Assembly: GCF_023954305.1 (NCBI RefSeq)
Contig: NZ_JAMLIG010000001.1
Coordinates: 3,182,001-3,246,000 of the forward strand
Length of the DNA: 64,000 nt
DNA from: Mesorhizobium sp.
Lineage (GTDB): Bacteria; Pseudomonadota; Alphaproteobacteria; Rhizobiales; Rhizobiaceae
Direction of reading: 5' to 3'
In this document: piece by piece, positions 1 through 8,499 of the stretch
Layout: every line of letters starts with the position of its first letter
Position numbering within the stretch: the first letter of the stretch is position 1
Notes under the pieces: generated by a model
Seen by the model: the letters and a program-made list of their open reading frames with translations, nothing else
Told to the model about the DNA's origin: nothing
Databases searched by the model: none
Translations under genes and position numbers: made by a program

Positions 1-1718
1 GCCGCAACACGCTCGGCCCGCTTCTTCTTGATCTCGTCGACATGAGTCGGATCAGGGTTCGCACCCCCCTCGTAGGCTTCGAGGAAATCGAGCAATTCCT
101 CGCGGTATGCGTAGTAGTCCGAGTGTGCGAGCAACTGCTTGCGCGAACGCGGACGTGGCAGATCCACCTCCATGATATTGCCAACCCGTGCGTTCGGTCC
201 GTTGGACATCATCACCACGCGGTCGGCGAGCAGGATCGCCTCGTCGACATCGTGCGTGACGCAGATCGCCGTCACCTGGGTGCGAGTCCAGACGTCCATA
301 AGAACGTCCTGCAACTCCCAGCGGGTCAGCGAGTCCAGCATGCCGAAAGGCTCGTCGAGTAGAAGCAGCTTCGGCGAGAGCGAGAACGCCCGCGCGATCC
401 CGACGCGCTGCTTCATGCCGTTGGACAGTTCGGCCGCGAGCTTGTGCATGGACGAGCCAAGCCCGACGCGGTTCAGGTAGTATTCGACGACGTCCTTGCG
501 CTCGGCGGGGCTGGCGTCCGGATAGACTCGATCGACACCGAGCGCGACATTCTCCCGCGCGGTGAGCCACGGCATGAGTGAGGGCGCCTGGAAGACGACG
601 GCGCGGTCGGGACCGGCTCCGCTCACTTCCTTTCCGTCGAGAATGACAACTCCGCTGGAGATGTCCGTCAGCCCGGCCACCATGGACAGAACGGTCGACT
701 TGCCGCAACCGGAGTGACCGATGAGCGTGACGAACTCGCCCTTGTTCATCTTGAGGTCGAATCCGTCGACGACAGTCAGCGGCCCCTTCGGCGTCGGGTA
801 GACCTTCCTGACTTCGCTCAATTCGACATAGCGTCTCTCGATCGGCGACCGCGCCGCCTTGAGATACGCCGGGGGAAGGCCCTCTTTCTGAGTGATCGGC
901 ACCACCGTCGGAAGCACGATGCTGTTTTCGGTTTCGCCGCCGCGTTCCGCGCCTATGTCCATCAGGTACTGCGTCACCTCGGCGCGCAGTCTGATGAAGG
1001 TCGGATCCGAGTTCATGGCGGCGCGATCGCGCGGACGCGCAAGCTCGACCTTGAAGGAGGGCCCCAAGGTCGCGTTCGGCCCCGGCTTCAGCGGAACGAT
1101 GCGGTCCGCGAGAAGGATAGCTTCGTCGACATCGTTGGTGATCAGGATGATGGTCTTCTTCTCCCTCTGGGAGATATCGGCCAACTCGTCCTGCAGTTTC
1201 GCTCGCGTCAGGGCGTCCAGTGCCGACAAAGGTTCGTCGAGGAGCAGGATTTCCGGCTGCGTCGCGAGTGCCCGCGCCACCGAGACCCGCTGGCGCATGC
1301 CGCCGGAAAGCTCGGCCGGCTTGCGGTCGATCGCGTGCGAAAGGCCGACCATTTCGATATATTTCTTCGTGATGGCCTGGCGTTCGCCCCGGGGCTTGTC
1401 CGACAGGACGCTGTCAACGGCAAGCGCGACATTGTCCTTCACCGAGAGCCACGGCATCAGCGAGTAGGACTGGAAGACCACACCCCGGTCCTGGCCGGGG
1501 CCGGTGATCGGCCGCCCGCTCACCCTGACCTCGCCCGCATCCGGCTGGACGAGCCCGGCGATGGACGAAATGAGCGTCGTCTTGCCCGATCCGGAGAAGC
1601 CGACGATGGCGATGAACTCGCCCTCCTCCACCGCAAGGTCGATGCCGGACAGGACTTCGGTCCGGTGTTCACCCTCGCCGTAGGCTTTTGACATACCGTT
1701 GACTTCGAGAAATGCCAT
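1..1718 (-). CDS. Nitrate ABC transporter ATPase with two fused ABC domains (3' end cut)
   Basis: Powers nitrate/nitrite import at the inner membrane with NrtA and NrtB. The reading frame opens at ATG 1718 and runs 572 codons without a stop to the left edge, so the C-terminus is missing. Two complete ABC domains are present. The first has Walker A GFSGSGKTT, signature LSGGMRQR and Walker B LLLLDEPLSAL; the second has GHSGCGKST, signature LSNGMKQR and LLLLDEPFGML. Both look catalytically intact. Cyanobacteria split these domains into NrtC and NrtD, and NrtC there ends in a solute-binding domain; here two ATPases sit on one chain, an arrangement I know from alphaproteobacteria. It begins 9 bases after the nrtB stop, so it is the last visible gene of the nrt operon. 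Family call is firm; nitrate specificity rests on the NrtA/NasST neighbours. Confidence 0.9.
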   Translation of the reverse strand, partial: MAFLEVNGMSKAYGEGEHRTEVLSGIDLAVEEGEFIAIVGFSGSGKTTLISSIAGLVQPDAGEVRVSGRPITGPGQDRGVVFQSYSLMPWLSVKDNVALAVDSVLSDKPRGERQAITKKYIEMVGLSHAIDRKPAELSGGMRQRVSVARALATQPEILLLDEPLSALDALTRAKLQDELADISQREKKTIILITNDVDEAILLADRIVPLKPGPNATLGPSFKVELARPRDRAAMNSDPTFIRLRAEVTQYLMDIGAERGGETENSIVLPTVVPITQKEGLPPAYLKAARSPIERRYVELSEVRKVYPTPKGPLTVVDGFDLKMNKGEFVTLIGHSGCGKSTVLSMVAGLTDISSGVVILDGKEVSGAGPDRAVVFQAPSLMPWLTARENVALGVDRVYPDASPAERKDVVEYYLNRVGLGSSMHKLAAELSNGMKQRVGIARAFSLSPKLLLLDEPFGMLDSLTRWELQDVLMDVWTRTQVTAICVTHDVDEAILLADRVVMMSNGPNARVGNIMEVDLPRPRSRKQLLAHSDYYAYREELLDFLEAYEGGANPDPTHVDEIKKKRAERVA

Positions 1719-1727
1719 GCCGAGCTC

Positions 1728-2816
1728 CTATCGGTTCGCCGAGAAAGTGAACGCCGACTGAAGCGCGTACATGATGCGGTCGAGCATGAAGCCGATCAGG
1801 CCGATGGTGAGCACTGCCACCATGATACGGGCGAGCGAGGACGCCGAGCCGTTCTGGAATTCGTCCCAGACGAACTTGCCGAGGCCGGGATTCTGCGCCA
1901 GCATTTCAGCCGCGATCAGCACCATCCAGCCGACCCCGAGCGAAAGTCTGAGTCCGGTGAAGATCAGCGGCAAAGCCGATGGTAATACGAGCTTTCGGAT
2001 CGTCGTGGCGGTCGACAATTGCAGCACGCGGCCGACATTGACGAGATCCTTGTCGATCGAGGCAACGCCGAGGGCGGTGTTGATCAGCGTGGGCCACAGC
2101 GAGCACAGGGTAACCGTCACCGCCGAGACCACCAGCGATTTCGGCAGCGCATCGCTCGTGTCCACGTAGAGCGCGGAAACGACCATGGTCACGATGGGCA
2201 GCCACGCAAGCGGCGAAACCGGCTTGAAAATCTGGATCAGGGGATTGATGGCACCATTGAAGGTTTTCGACAGGCCGGAGGCTATGCCGATCGGGATGGC
2301 GATGATTGACGCGACCAAGAAGCCGAGACCGACCGTGACCAGTGACGTCATTATCTGATCGAGATAGGTGGGCTTGCCGGTATAGCGGCGGGACTTGACC
2401 ATGTCGGCCTTGCCCTCGGCGGTGAGTTGCGCGTTGCGCGCGTCCTGGCGTTCGTAGAATTCGGCTTCCTTTTGCCGCTCTGCCTTGTGGTCATCCCAAA
2501 GATTGAGCGCCTGTTCCCATACCTGGAGTGGCCCGGGAATTGCGCCGAGCGACGTCTGCACGCGCGGTGCGAGCACTCCCCAGACCACGAGGAATACCAC
2601 GATCCCGAGCACGGGGATGAGGAGGACGCGCTTGAGTTCGTTCGCCTGCTCGGCGACATTGTCGCCGGCAGCGATCTTGAGGATCGGGGTGATCCAGGCG
2701 AATCCGAGAGCATCGAGCCATTTCGCGGCCTTGTTGATGCGGGCAAACATCCGCTCCTTGCGCTCGATGCGCATCGCGTCTGCGCCGCTGGTCATGGTTT
2801 CGGTCGCGTGGGTCAT
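1728..2816 (-). CDS. nrtB: Nitrate ABC transporter permease NrtB
   Basis: Inner-membrane channel subunit of the nitrate importer, 362 residues. A hydrophobic segment near residues 48-70 is followed by a soluble stretch and then the binding-protein-dependent permease domain with about five more membrane segments. The ABC-contact (EAA-like) loop lies around KLVLPSALPLIFTGLR. The start at 2816 is chosen because GGAAAAGGA lies just upstream; the frame stays open for 59 further codons upstream, but that part reads as low-complexity arginine/serine shadow sequence. It sits between nrtA (83-base gap holding a hairpin) and the ATPase gene (9-base gap), so co-transcription is likely. Confidence 0.93.
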   Translation of the reverse strand: MTHATETMTSGADAMRIERKERMFARINKAAKWLDALGFAWITPILKIAAGDNVAEQANELKRVLLIPVLGIVVFLVVWGVLAPRVQTSLGAIPGPLQVWEQALNLWDDHKAERQKEAEFYERQDARNAQLTAEGKADMVKSRRYTGKPTYLDQIMTSLVTVGLGFLVASIIAIPIGIASGLSKTFNGAINPLIQIFKPVSPLAWLPIVTMVVSALYVDTSDALPKSLVVSAVTVTLCSLWPTLINTALGVASIDKDLVNVGRVLQLSTATTIRKLVLPSALPLIFTGLRLSLGVGWMVLIAAEMLAQNPGLGKFVWDEFQNGSASSLARIMVAVLTIGLIGFMLDRIMYALQSAFTFSANR

Positions 2817-2856
2817 CTGCGATCCTTTTCCGTAGGTTCCTGTGGTCCATTTCGGC

Positions 2857-2881
2857 GGTCCGGCAGCGATTGCGCCGGACC
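2857..2881 (-). other. Intercistronic hairpin after nrtA
   Basis: GGTCCGGC at 2857-2864 pairs perfectly with GCCGGACC at 2874-2881 around a 9-base loop. It lies between the nrtA stop and the nrtB start and has no T-run, so it is more likely a 3'-end stabiliser or processing element for nrtA mRNA than a full terminator (inference). Confidence 0.6.
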
Positions 2882-2898
2882 GGTTCGCGTATCTGGCG

Positions 2899-4302
2899 TC
2901 AGCCGCCGACGACTTCGCTGCCTTCGATGATCTGCGCGCCCTTGAGGCCGATCGACAGGCTGTCGAGATAGGCGTTCGGCTTCTTGCCGTCATAGGTCAC
3001 GCCATCGATGAAATCGGCGGTCGGGGCCCGGTAGCCGTCGCTGTCCCACGGGAAGTCGGCCTTGTCGGCCTTGCCCTCGTCGACCAGCATCTGCGCAGCC
3101 TTGAGATAGACGTCCGGCAGGTAGACCGACTTCGCAGCGTCCGCGTACCAGGCGTCGTCCTTGGCCTCGGCGATCTGCCCCCACCGGCGCATCTGCGTCA
3201 GGTACCAAATCGCATCGGAATAGTAGGGATAGGTCGCGAAATGGCGGAAGAAGACGTTGAAATCGGGTACGTCGCGCTTGTCGCCTTTTTCATACTCGAA
3301 GGTGCCGGTCATGGAATTCGCGATCACAGCCTCGTCGGCGCCCACGTACTCGGACTTCGCCAGCATCTTGACCGCTTCCATGCGGTTGGCGTTGTCGTTC
3401 TCGTCAAGCCAGATCGCCGCGCGGATCAGTGCCTTGGTGAGCGCCAGGGTAGTGTTGGGGTTTGCCTCGACGAAGGCCTTGGTCATACCGAAGACCTTTT
3501 CCGGATTGTTCTTCCAGATCTCGTAGTCGGTGATGACCGGGACGCCGATGCCCTTGAACACCGCCGCCTGGTTCCACGGCTCGCCGACGCTGTAGCCAAG
3601 AATGGTGCCGGCCTCGAGGGTCGCGGGCATCTGCGGCGGCGGCGTCACCGACAGAAGCGCATCGGCCTTGATCTGACCGGACACGTCAGTCGGCGAGTAA
3701 TAGCCGGGATGGATGCCTCCGGAAGCCAGCCAGTAGCGAAGTTCGTAATTGTGGGTGGAGACGGGGAAGACCATGCCCATGTTGAAGGGTTTGCCCTCGG
3801 CCTTGAACTTGTCGACGACCGGTTTCAGTGCGTCCGCCTTGATCGGATGCACCGGCTTGCCGCCCTCCATCGGTACGTTCGGCTTCATCATGGCCCATAC
3901 CTCGTTGGAGACGGTGATGCCGTTGCCATTGAGGTCCATCGAAAACGGCGTCACGAGCGCAGCGGAGGTGCCGAAACCGATCGACGCGGCGAGCGGCTGA
4001 CCGGCGAGCATATGCGCGCCGTCGAGTTCGCCGGTGATGACGCGGTCGAGGAGAACCTTCCAGTTGGCCTGCGGCTCCAGCGTGACGTAGAGGCCTTCGT
4101 CCTCGAAATAGCCTAGCTCCTTGGCCACGGCGAGCGGTGCCATGTCCGTCAGCTTGATGAAGCCGAATTTCAACTCGTCCTTTTCGACGGCCAGCATTTC
4201 GGCCGAAGCGATCGAAGGAAGCAGTTGCATTGAAAACGTAGCTACGCCGGCGGCGAGGAGTGTTCGGTGTATCAGTCGATTGAAGGCGCCGTTCATGTTC
4301 AT
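2899..4302 (-). CDS. nrtA: Periplasmic nitrate-binding protein NrtA
   Basis: Solute-binding component that captures nitrate (or nitrite) in the periplasm for NrtB and the ATPase. It is 467 residues long, usual for NrtA. A secretion signal covers about residues 1-35 (basic start, hydrophobic core, SIASAE cleavage region). The mature part shows NrtA/NMT1-like signatures, including KFGFIKLTDMAPLAVAKELG near the start, GAHMLAGQPLA, THNYELRYWLASGG and YSVGEPWN. It is closely related to the neighbouring cytoplasmic sensor NasS, which shares HNYELRYWLAGCGI and YCVGEPWN but has no signal peptide. Its leader (4303-4645) carries the sigma-54 promoter and antitermination hairpins, so it is the first structural gene of the regulated nrt unit. 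Confidence 0.95.
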   Translation of the reverse strand: MNMNGAFNRLIHRTLLAAGVATFSMQLLPSIASAEMLAVEKDELKFGFIKLTDMAPLAVAKELGYFEDEGLYVTLEPQANWKVLLDRVITGELDGAHMLAGQPLAASIGFGTSAALVTPFSMDLNGNGITVSNEVWAMMKPNVPMEGGKPVHPIKADALKPVVDKFKAEGKPFNMGMVFPVSTHNYELRYWLASGGIHPGYYSPTDVSGQIKADALLSVTPPPQMPATLEAGTILGYSVGEPWNQAAVFKGIGVPVITDYEIWKNNPEKVFGMTKAFVEANPNTTLALTKALIRAAIWLDENDNANRMEAVKMLAKSEYVGADEAVIANSMTGTFEYEKGDKRDVPDFNVFFRHFATYPYYSDAIWYLTQMRRWGQIAEAKDDAWYADAAKSVYLPDVYLKAAQMLVDEGKADKADFPWDSDGYRAPTADFIDGVTYDGKKPNAYLDSLSIGLKGAQIIEGSEVVGG

Positions 4303-4349
4303 CCTCTTTTCCGATTTCGCGCGGTGGGAGGGCCGCGCAGTTCAGTGTC

Positions 4350-4421
4350 AAAAAGAAAAAGCTGCCGACCAGACCCTCGCGTCCGTCCATCCGGGAGCGC
4401 GAAGTCCTGAGCGGCAGCTTT
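4350..4421 (-). terminator. Intrinsic terminator in the nrtA leader
   Basis: On the minus strand AAAGCTGCCG (4421-4412) pairs with CGGCAGCTTT (4367-4358), with an inner 7-pair stem CTTCGCG/CGCGAGG, and is followed at once by TTTTTCTTTTT. This is a textbook Rho-independent terminator located upstream of the nrtA start, so it must be bypassed for nrt expression. Its 5' arm overlaps ANTAR hairpin P2 (4406-4428), making the two folds mutually exclusive. Confidence 0.88.
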
Positions 4422-4448
4422 GCCTAGGGGCGCCCGACCTTGGACGCC
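4406..4448 (-). promoter_or_regulatory. ANTAR-target two-hairpin antiterminator (NasT-responsive leader)
   Basis: Two adjacent stem-loops. P1 (4448-4429) has a 7-pair stem GGCGTCC/GGGCGCC closing the hexaloop AAGGTC. P2 (4428-4406) has GGC/GCC closing the hexaloop AAAGCT, with a further CCT/AGG pairing outside. Both loops have A at position 1 and G at position 4, the known signature of RNAs bound by ANTAR proteins. The 3' side of P2 is the 5' arm of the downstream terminator. By the established NasT model, NasT freed from NasS by nitrate stabilises P1-P2 and prevents termination. NasT and NasS are encoded directly upstream, which supports the assignment. Confidence 0.88.
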
Positions 4449-4482
4449 GATCTCGTGGGCCTTTCGGCCGTGCAAATAGGAA

Positions 4483-4499
4483 AGCACGAAGCGTGCCAG
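4483..4499 (-). promoter_or_regulatory. Sigma-54 (-24/-12) promoter of nrtA operon
   Basis: Minus strand CTGGCACGCTTCGTGCT. GG and GC are separated by exactly 10 bases, and the -24 element TGGCACG is perfect; the -12 element is GTGCT instead of TTGCT. Predicted transcription start is about 4472, which places ANTAR hairpin P1 some 25 bases into the transcript. This fits nitrogen control through NtrC and RpoN. Confidence 0.78.
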
Positions 4500-4606
4500 T
4501 TGTGGCTTACGAGGGATTTCCTATGAAAAACAGATAGATGTCGACAGGACCCGAAAATGTTCGATCGCCGGACTGACTGCCTGATTTGCAATCACTCATT
4601 TTGCGC

Positions 4607-4623
4607 CGCACAATTATTGTGCA
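4607..4623 (-). promoter_or_regulatory. NtrC-like enhancer site
   Basis: GCAC at 4608-4611 and GTGC at 4619-4622 form a perfect inverted repeat with a 7-base AT-rich spacer, matching the known NtrC half-site spacing GCAC-N7-GTGC. It lies roughly 140 bases upstream of the predicted sigma-54 start, a normal enhancer distance. Only one good site is seen. Confidence 0.62.
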
Positions 4624-4645
4624 TTGCAAATTCAAACGGCTGCTC

Positions 4646-5890
4646 TCATTCGCTCAGCTGGAGCGGCCTCGCCTGCGACTGGATGTAGTCATCCAGCATA
4701 TCCGGATCGAAAATGCGGCCATCGAAGAACCCGTCGGGTCCGAGAACGAGGCTCGCGCCGGCCGAGCCGACAGGCGTCGCCGTCGTCAATGCTCCCTCGA
4801 CCTTGGCATTGGCACCCGGCAGGGCGACGCCCAGCGGCTTCAATGCTGCTCGGTAGAGGTCGGGCCGGTAGCAGTCGAGCGCGATGGACGTGTTCGCCGG
4901 GGTGTGGCGGACGTCGCCCCAGCGCACCATCTGCGTATAGAACCACAAAGCGTGACTCTTCCACGGGAAATTGGCCGCCTTGTCGAAGGGCATGAAGAAG
5001 TCTTCGACCTGACGTATCGTATCGCCTCCGACGTCGAGCCGGCCGGTCAGGGCACGCATCTGGATCTCGGCCGGCTTGCCGAGAAAGGCCGGCTGCGCCA
5101 TCAGAGCGGTGAGATCGCCGTGGTTGGCCGCGTTCTGGCACCAGCGCGCCGCTTGATGCAGCGCGCGCAGCAGCGCCGAGAGCGCGTCCGGTTGGTCCCT
5201 TGCCCAGGATTTGCGGACCCCGAGCACCTTTTCGGGGCTGGCGCGCCATATGGCAGCTTTTACCGTGGCGATGTGCCCCTTGCGGGCGACGACCGAGACG
5301 CTGTTCCACGGCTCGCCGACGCAATAGCCGTCGATGTGACCGGCCGCGAGCGCATCGGCCATGAAGGGCGGCGGCACGATGACGATCTCGACCTCACGGG
5401 ACGGATCGATGCCGCAGCCGGCGAGCCAGTACCGCAGCTCGTAGTTATGTCCCGAGTGCGGATGGGTGACCGCAAAGCGCAGCGGATTTTCGCCGGCCGC
5501 CGCGCGGGCGCGGATCAGGCGCCCAAGCGCTGCTCCGCTGCGCGCCGGTTCGAGATCGGCCCGCGCACCGTGCGCCGCCATGCCATCCCAGACGGCATTG
5601 GATACGGTCACGCAATTGCCGCCGAGGCCGAGCGAGAACGGCACGATCGTATCGGAGGCGAGGGGGGTGAGGCCGAGATTGCAGGCGAGCGGCATCGGAC
5701 CCAGCATGTGGGCCACGTCGAAATGGCCGATCGCGATCCGGTCGCGGATATTCGCCCAGGAGGTCTCGCGCGACAGGCGAAGATCGATGCCCTCGCGCTC
5801 GGCAAAGCCGATCTCGCGGGCGGTGACGAGAACCGCGCTGTCGAAGAGCGGCATGAAGCCGGCGTTGACCTGGAATTGCGCCATGATCAC
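4646..5890 (-). CDS. nasS: Nitrate/nitrite sensor NasS (cytoplasmic NrtA-like)
   Basis: Cytoplasmic sensor that holds NasT inactive until nitrate or nitrite binds. 414 residues of the NrtA/NMT1-like fold, recognised by FDVAHMLGPMPLA, HNYELRYWLAGCGI and YCVGEPWN, but starting at the mature fold (GFMPLFDSAVLV) with no secretion signal. That absence distinguishes NasS from the binding protein NrtA. The start ATG overlaps the nasT stop by 4 bases, implying translational coupling and matched amounts of the two partners. Downstream lies the 343-base nrt leader that NasT acts on. Confidence 0.93.
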   Translation of the reverse strand: MIMAQFQVNAGFMPLFDSAVLVTAREIGFAEREGIDLRLSRETSWANIRDRIAIGHFDVAHMLGPMPLACNLGLTPLASDTIVPFSLGLGGNCVTVSNAVWDGMAAHGARADLEPARSGAALGRLIRARAAAGENPLRFAVTHPHSGHNYELRYWLAGCGIDPSREVEIVIVPPPFMADALAAGHIDGYCVGEPWNSVSVVARKGHIATVKAAIWRASPEKVLGVRKSWARDQPDALSALLRALHQAARWCQNAANHGDLTALMAQPAFLGKPAEIQMRALTGRLDVGGDTIRQVEDFFMPFDKAANFPWKSHALWFYTQMVRWGDVRHTPANTSIALDCYRPDLYRAALKPLGVALPGANAKVEGALTTATPVGSAGASLVLGPDGFFDGRIFDPDMLDDYIQSQARPLQLSE

Positions 5891-6486
5891 ATGCCTCCGG
5901 GTCCGAGTAGGTCCGCCGCCGTCACGAGGCTCTGAGCCACGTCACTCAGCTTCCGGTTCTGGTTCATCGCCGTCTTGCGCAGCAAGGCGTAGGCTTCTTC
6001 CTCGCTCATGCCGCGCGACTTCATCAGGATTCCCTTGGCGCGCTCGATCAGCTTGCGGCCCTCGAGCTCGCCGCGTGCCTCCTCCAGTTCGCGCGCCATG
6101 CGCGAGAAGGCGTTGAAGCGACTGATCGCCATCTGCAGGATCGGCTTGACGCGCTCCTTGCGCAGTCCGTCGATGATGTAGGCGGAGACGCCGGCATCGA
6201 CCGCCGCCTCGATCGAGGCGGTGTCGGAACGGTCGACGAACATGGCGATCGGCCGCTTCACCGCGCGCGAGAGCTGGAACATGTTCTCCAGCATGTCGCG
6301 GTTGGGGTTTTCGAGATCGATGACGATGACGTCGGGCTCGATCTCAGCGATGCGCCTGGCGATCCCGGCGACGTCGTGGACGATGGTCACCTGGTCGTAG
6401 CCCGCCTCGCGCAGGCCAGCCTCGATGATCGCGGACCGGATGCGGTTCTCGTCGATGACCAGGATTTTGAGTGGGGCCGGACTCAT
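5887..6486 (-). CDS. nasT: ANTAR antiterminator NasT
   Basis: RNA-binding transcription antiterminator, 199 residues. The N-terminal receiver-like domain (about 6-125) keeps an Asp in the phosphoacceptor position (D57, VIVIDLENP), but the conserved lysine of real receivers is replaced (YIID around 103-106), so control is probably through NasS rather than phosphorylation. The ANTAR domain (about 130-190) shows IERAKGILM, SEEEAYALLR and AMNQNRKL. The start at 6486 (MSPAPLKILVIDE) matches usual NasT proteins; an upstream in-frame ATG at 6522 would add 12 unlikely residues and neither has a strong ribosome site. Its probable target is the two-hairpin leader at 4406-4448. Confidence 0.92.
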   Translation of the reverse strand: MSPAPLKILVIDENRIRSAIIEAGLREAGYDQVTIVHDVAGIARRIAEIEPDVIVIDLENPNRDMLENMFQLSRAVKRPIAMFVDRSDTASIEAAVDAGVSAYIIDGLRKERVKPILQMAISRFNAFSRMARELEEARGELEGRKLIERAKGILMKSRGMSEEEAYALLRKTAMNQNRKLSDVAQSLVTAADLLGPGGM

Positions 6487-6599
6487 TGGCGGGCATTCTG
6501 ACTGGCGGCGCGATTTGTGCAATGCGGCAAACCGCGGGCCGGGTCAACCGCCGTCATCGATCCGATGGTGGGTACCGGGCCGCGGCAAGCCGACCGGTT

Positions 6600-8498
6600 C
6601 TAGAGCTTCGGCATGCCGGCCGGCCTGATGTGCCGCTTCTGGGCGGCAATGCGGAAGGGTGCGTTGGGCGCCCCGTATCCGCCGTATCCGCCGCGCCGTT
6701 CGACGATCTCGAAAAAGAAGCCTTCGCCGATAGCGGGGCTGTAGAGCTGGAAATACTCGCCGCCGGCCGCGTCGCGGTCGTAGAGGATGTTGCCTGCCTT
6801 GAGACGGTCGGCGAAGTCGGGGTCGAGGCCGAAGCGGGCTTCGAGGTCGTCATAGTAGTTGGCCGAGATCTCGAGCCGGGCAAAGCCGAGGGCGTCGAGC
6901 CTGGCAGAGGAGGCGAAGATGTCGCCGGTGGCGAAGGCAAGGTGCTGGACCGACGAGCCGAAGCTTTCGGCGATGAAGTGACCGGCCAGTGTCTTGCGGT
7001 TCTCCGCCCCGTTGAGGGTGAGGCGCAAGGCACCGCCTTCTCCCTCGATCGCCTGGCTGCGCACCAGTCCGGCCGGATCCACGACATCCACCATGGGCGC
7101 CTTCGCGGCGCGGAAGATCGAGGTGTAGAAGAGGATCCAGGTGAGCATCTCCTCGTAGTTCATCGTCTGCGCGACATGATCGATGCGGCTGAGGCCGGCA
7201 TCGTCTTCGGCGGCTCGGGGGACCGGGTCGAACTCCACGTCCCAGACGTTCGCCAGCGTGGCATCGATGAAGTAGATCACTCCGCCGCCGACACCGCGGA
7301 TCGCGGGGATAGGCAGCTCCCCGGGACCGCGCTTCTGCTCGAAGGTTTCGGCGCCGAGCGCCCGCGCCCGCGCCACCGTCGCGGCCGCGTCGGCAACTCG
7401 CAGCCCGATGGCGTAGGCGTTGGTGCCGTGGATGAGGTAGGAGGAGTGGGCGAAGCCTTCGTGCTCGGTGTTGACGACGAGGTTGATGCCGGTGCCCGCC
7501 GGGCCTTGCCGCCAGACGGTGACGTCCTTGGCGCGATGCTTCGCGGTAGCGCTGAAGCCCAATGATGCAAGCACCTTGCCGAGATCGGCCGCCTCCTGCT
7601 CGTTGGCGGCGAACTCGACGAACTCGACACCCTCGACCGCGATGCGGTCGGGCATCTGCGGCACCTCGATCTGCAATGCCGGTTCGGCGCGGCGCACCTG
7701 GTCCATCAGGTTGATGAGCGAGCGGCGGCCGTCGACCGAGATCGACTTGGGCGAGCCGCCACGGAACTGATCGTTGAAGATCTCGAGCGAGATCGGCCCG
7801 TCATAGCCGGTGGCGGCGACCGCGCGCATGAAGTCGACCACCGGCAGATCGCCTTCACCCGGCATGTTGCGGAAGTGGCGGCTCCAGTAGAGCAGGTCCA
7901 TCTCGATCAACGGCGCGTCGGCGAGCTGCACGATGAAGATGCGGTCGCCGGGAATCGAGCGGATCGAGCCGACATCGATCTTGCGGGCCAGCGTGTGAAA
8001 AGAATCGAGGATCAGGCCGACATTGGGATGGTCGGCGCGGCGCACGATCTCCCAGGCATCGCGATGGTCGCTGACATGGCGGCCCCAGGCCAGCGCCTCG
8101 TAGCCGACGCGCAAGGCCCGTTTCGCCGCCCGCTCGCCGAGCTCCCGGAAATCCGCCGCCGCCCGGTCGATGCCCCCGAGGGCTGCCTGCGAAACGCTCG
8201 AACAGACGAGGATCAGGTCGGTGCCGAGTTCCTGCATGAGGTCGAACTTGCGCTCGGCGCGGTCGAAGGCGCGGCTCCGCTGCGGTTCGGGCAGGCCCTC
8301 GAAATCGCGGAAAGGCTGGAACAGCGTGATCTCCAGTCCGTGGTCGCGGACCATGCGGCCGACCTCCGCCGGCGAGCCATCGAAGGCCAGGAAATCGTTC
8401 TCGAAGATCTCGACCCCGTCGAAACCGGCCGCCGCGATCGCCGCGAGCTTCTCCCTGAGGTCGCCGCTGATCGATACCGTGGCGATCGACGTTTTCAT
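6600..8498 (-). CDS. quiC: 3-dehydroshikimate dehydratase QuiC, fused AP-endonuclease-like barrel and HPPD-like half
   Basis: Converts 3-dehydroshikimate to protocatechuate in quinate/shikimate breakdown. 632 residues with two parts: a sugar-isomerase-type TIM barrel (about 1-280; GFDGVEIFEND, LGLILDSFHT-like and ISLEIFND segments) and a vicinal-oxygen-chelate half resembling 4-hydroxyphenylpyruvate dioxygenase (about 290-632), which keeps metal-ligand candidates in IDHVAQT, VQHLAFAT and FFFEIVER. This fusion is known from Pseudomonas-type QuiC1 enzymes, where the barrel does the dehydration; the role of the second half is less clear. The start at 8498 has GAGAAGGAAG upstream and follows the dehydrogenase stop directly. 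A hydroxyphenylpyruvate dioxygenase call alone would be wrong, because the N-terminal half does not belong to it. Confidence 0.88.
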   Translation of the reverse strand: MKTSIATVSISGDLREKLAAIAAAGFDGVEIFENDFLAFDGSPAEVGRMVRDHGLEITLFQPFRDFEGLPEPQRSRAFDRAERKFDLMQELGTDLILVCSSVSQAALGGIDRAAADFRELGERAAKRALRVGYEALAWGRHVSDHRDAWEIVRRADHPNVGLILDSFHTLARKIDVGSIRSIPGDRIFIVQLADAPLIEMDLLYWSRHFRNMPGEGDLPVVDFMRAVAATGYDGPISLEIFNDQFRGGSPKSISVDGRRSLINLMDQVRRAEPALQIEVPQMPDRIAVEGVEFVEFAANEQEAADLGKVLASLGFSATAKHRAKDVTVWRQGPAGTGINLVVNTEHEGFAHSSYLIHGTNAYAIGLRVADAAATVARARALGAETFEQKRGPGELPIPAIRGVGGGVIYFIDATLANVWDVEFDPVPRAAEDDAGLSRIDHVAQTMNYEEMLTWILFYTSIFRAAKAPMVDVVDPAGLVRSQAIEGEGGALRLTLNGAENRKTLAGHFIAESFGSSVQHLAFATGDIFASSARLDALGFARLEISANYYDDLEARFGLDPDFADRLKAGNILYDRDAAGGEYFQLYSPAIGEGFFFEIVERRGGYGGYGAPNAPFRIAAQKRHIRPAGMPKL

Positions 8499-8499
8499 G

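Noticed and set aside
714..1691. Long plus-strand open frames opposite the nitrate ATPase gene
   Set aside because: They are opposite-strand shadows of a frame with two complete ABC domains; their translations are arginine/aspartate-rich and match no family. The same applies to long shadow frames opposite many genes, for example 15988-18399 minus.
6487..6599. Sigma-54 promoter upstream of nasT
   Set aside because: A GG...TTGCA pattern exists on the minus strand, but GG and GC are 11 bases apart instead of 10 and the -24 box is poor; unlike the leader at 4483-4499 it is not convincing.
6600..8498. Calling the gene a 4-hydroxyphenylpyruvate dioxygenase
   Set aside because: Only the C-terminal half resembles that family; the N-terminal barrel and the neighbouring shikimate-type dehydrogenase fit the fused QuiC dehydratase.
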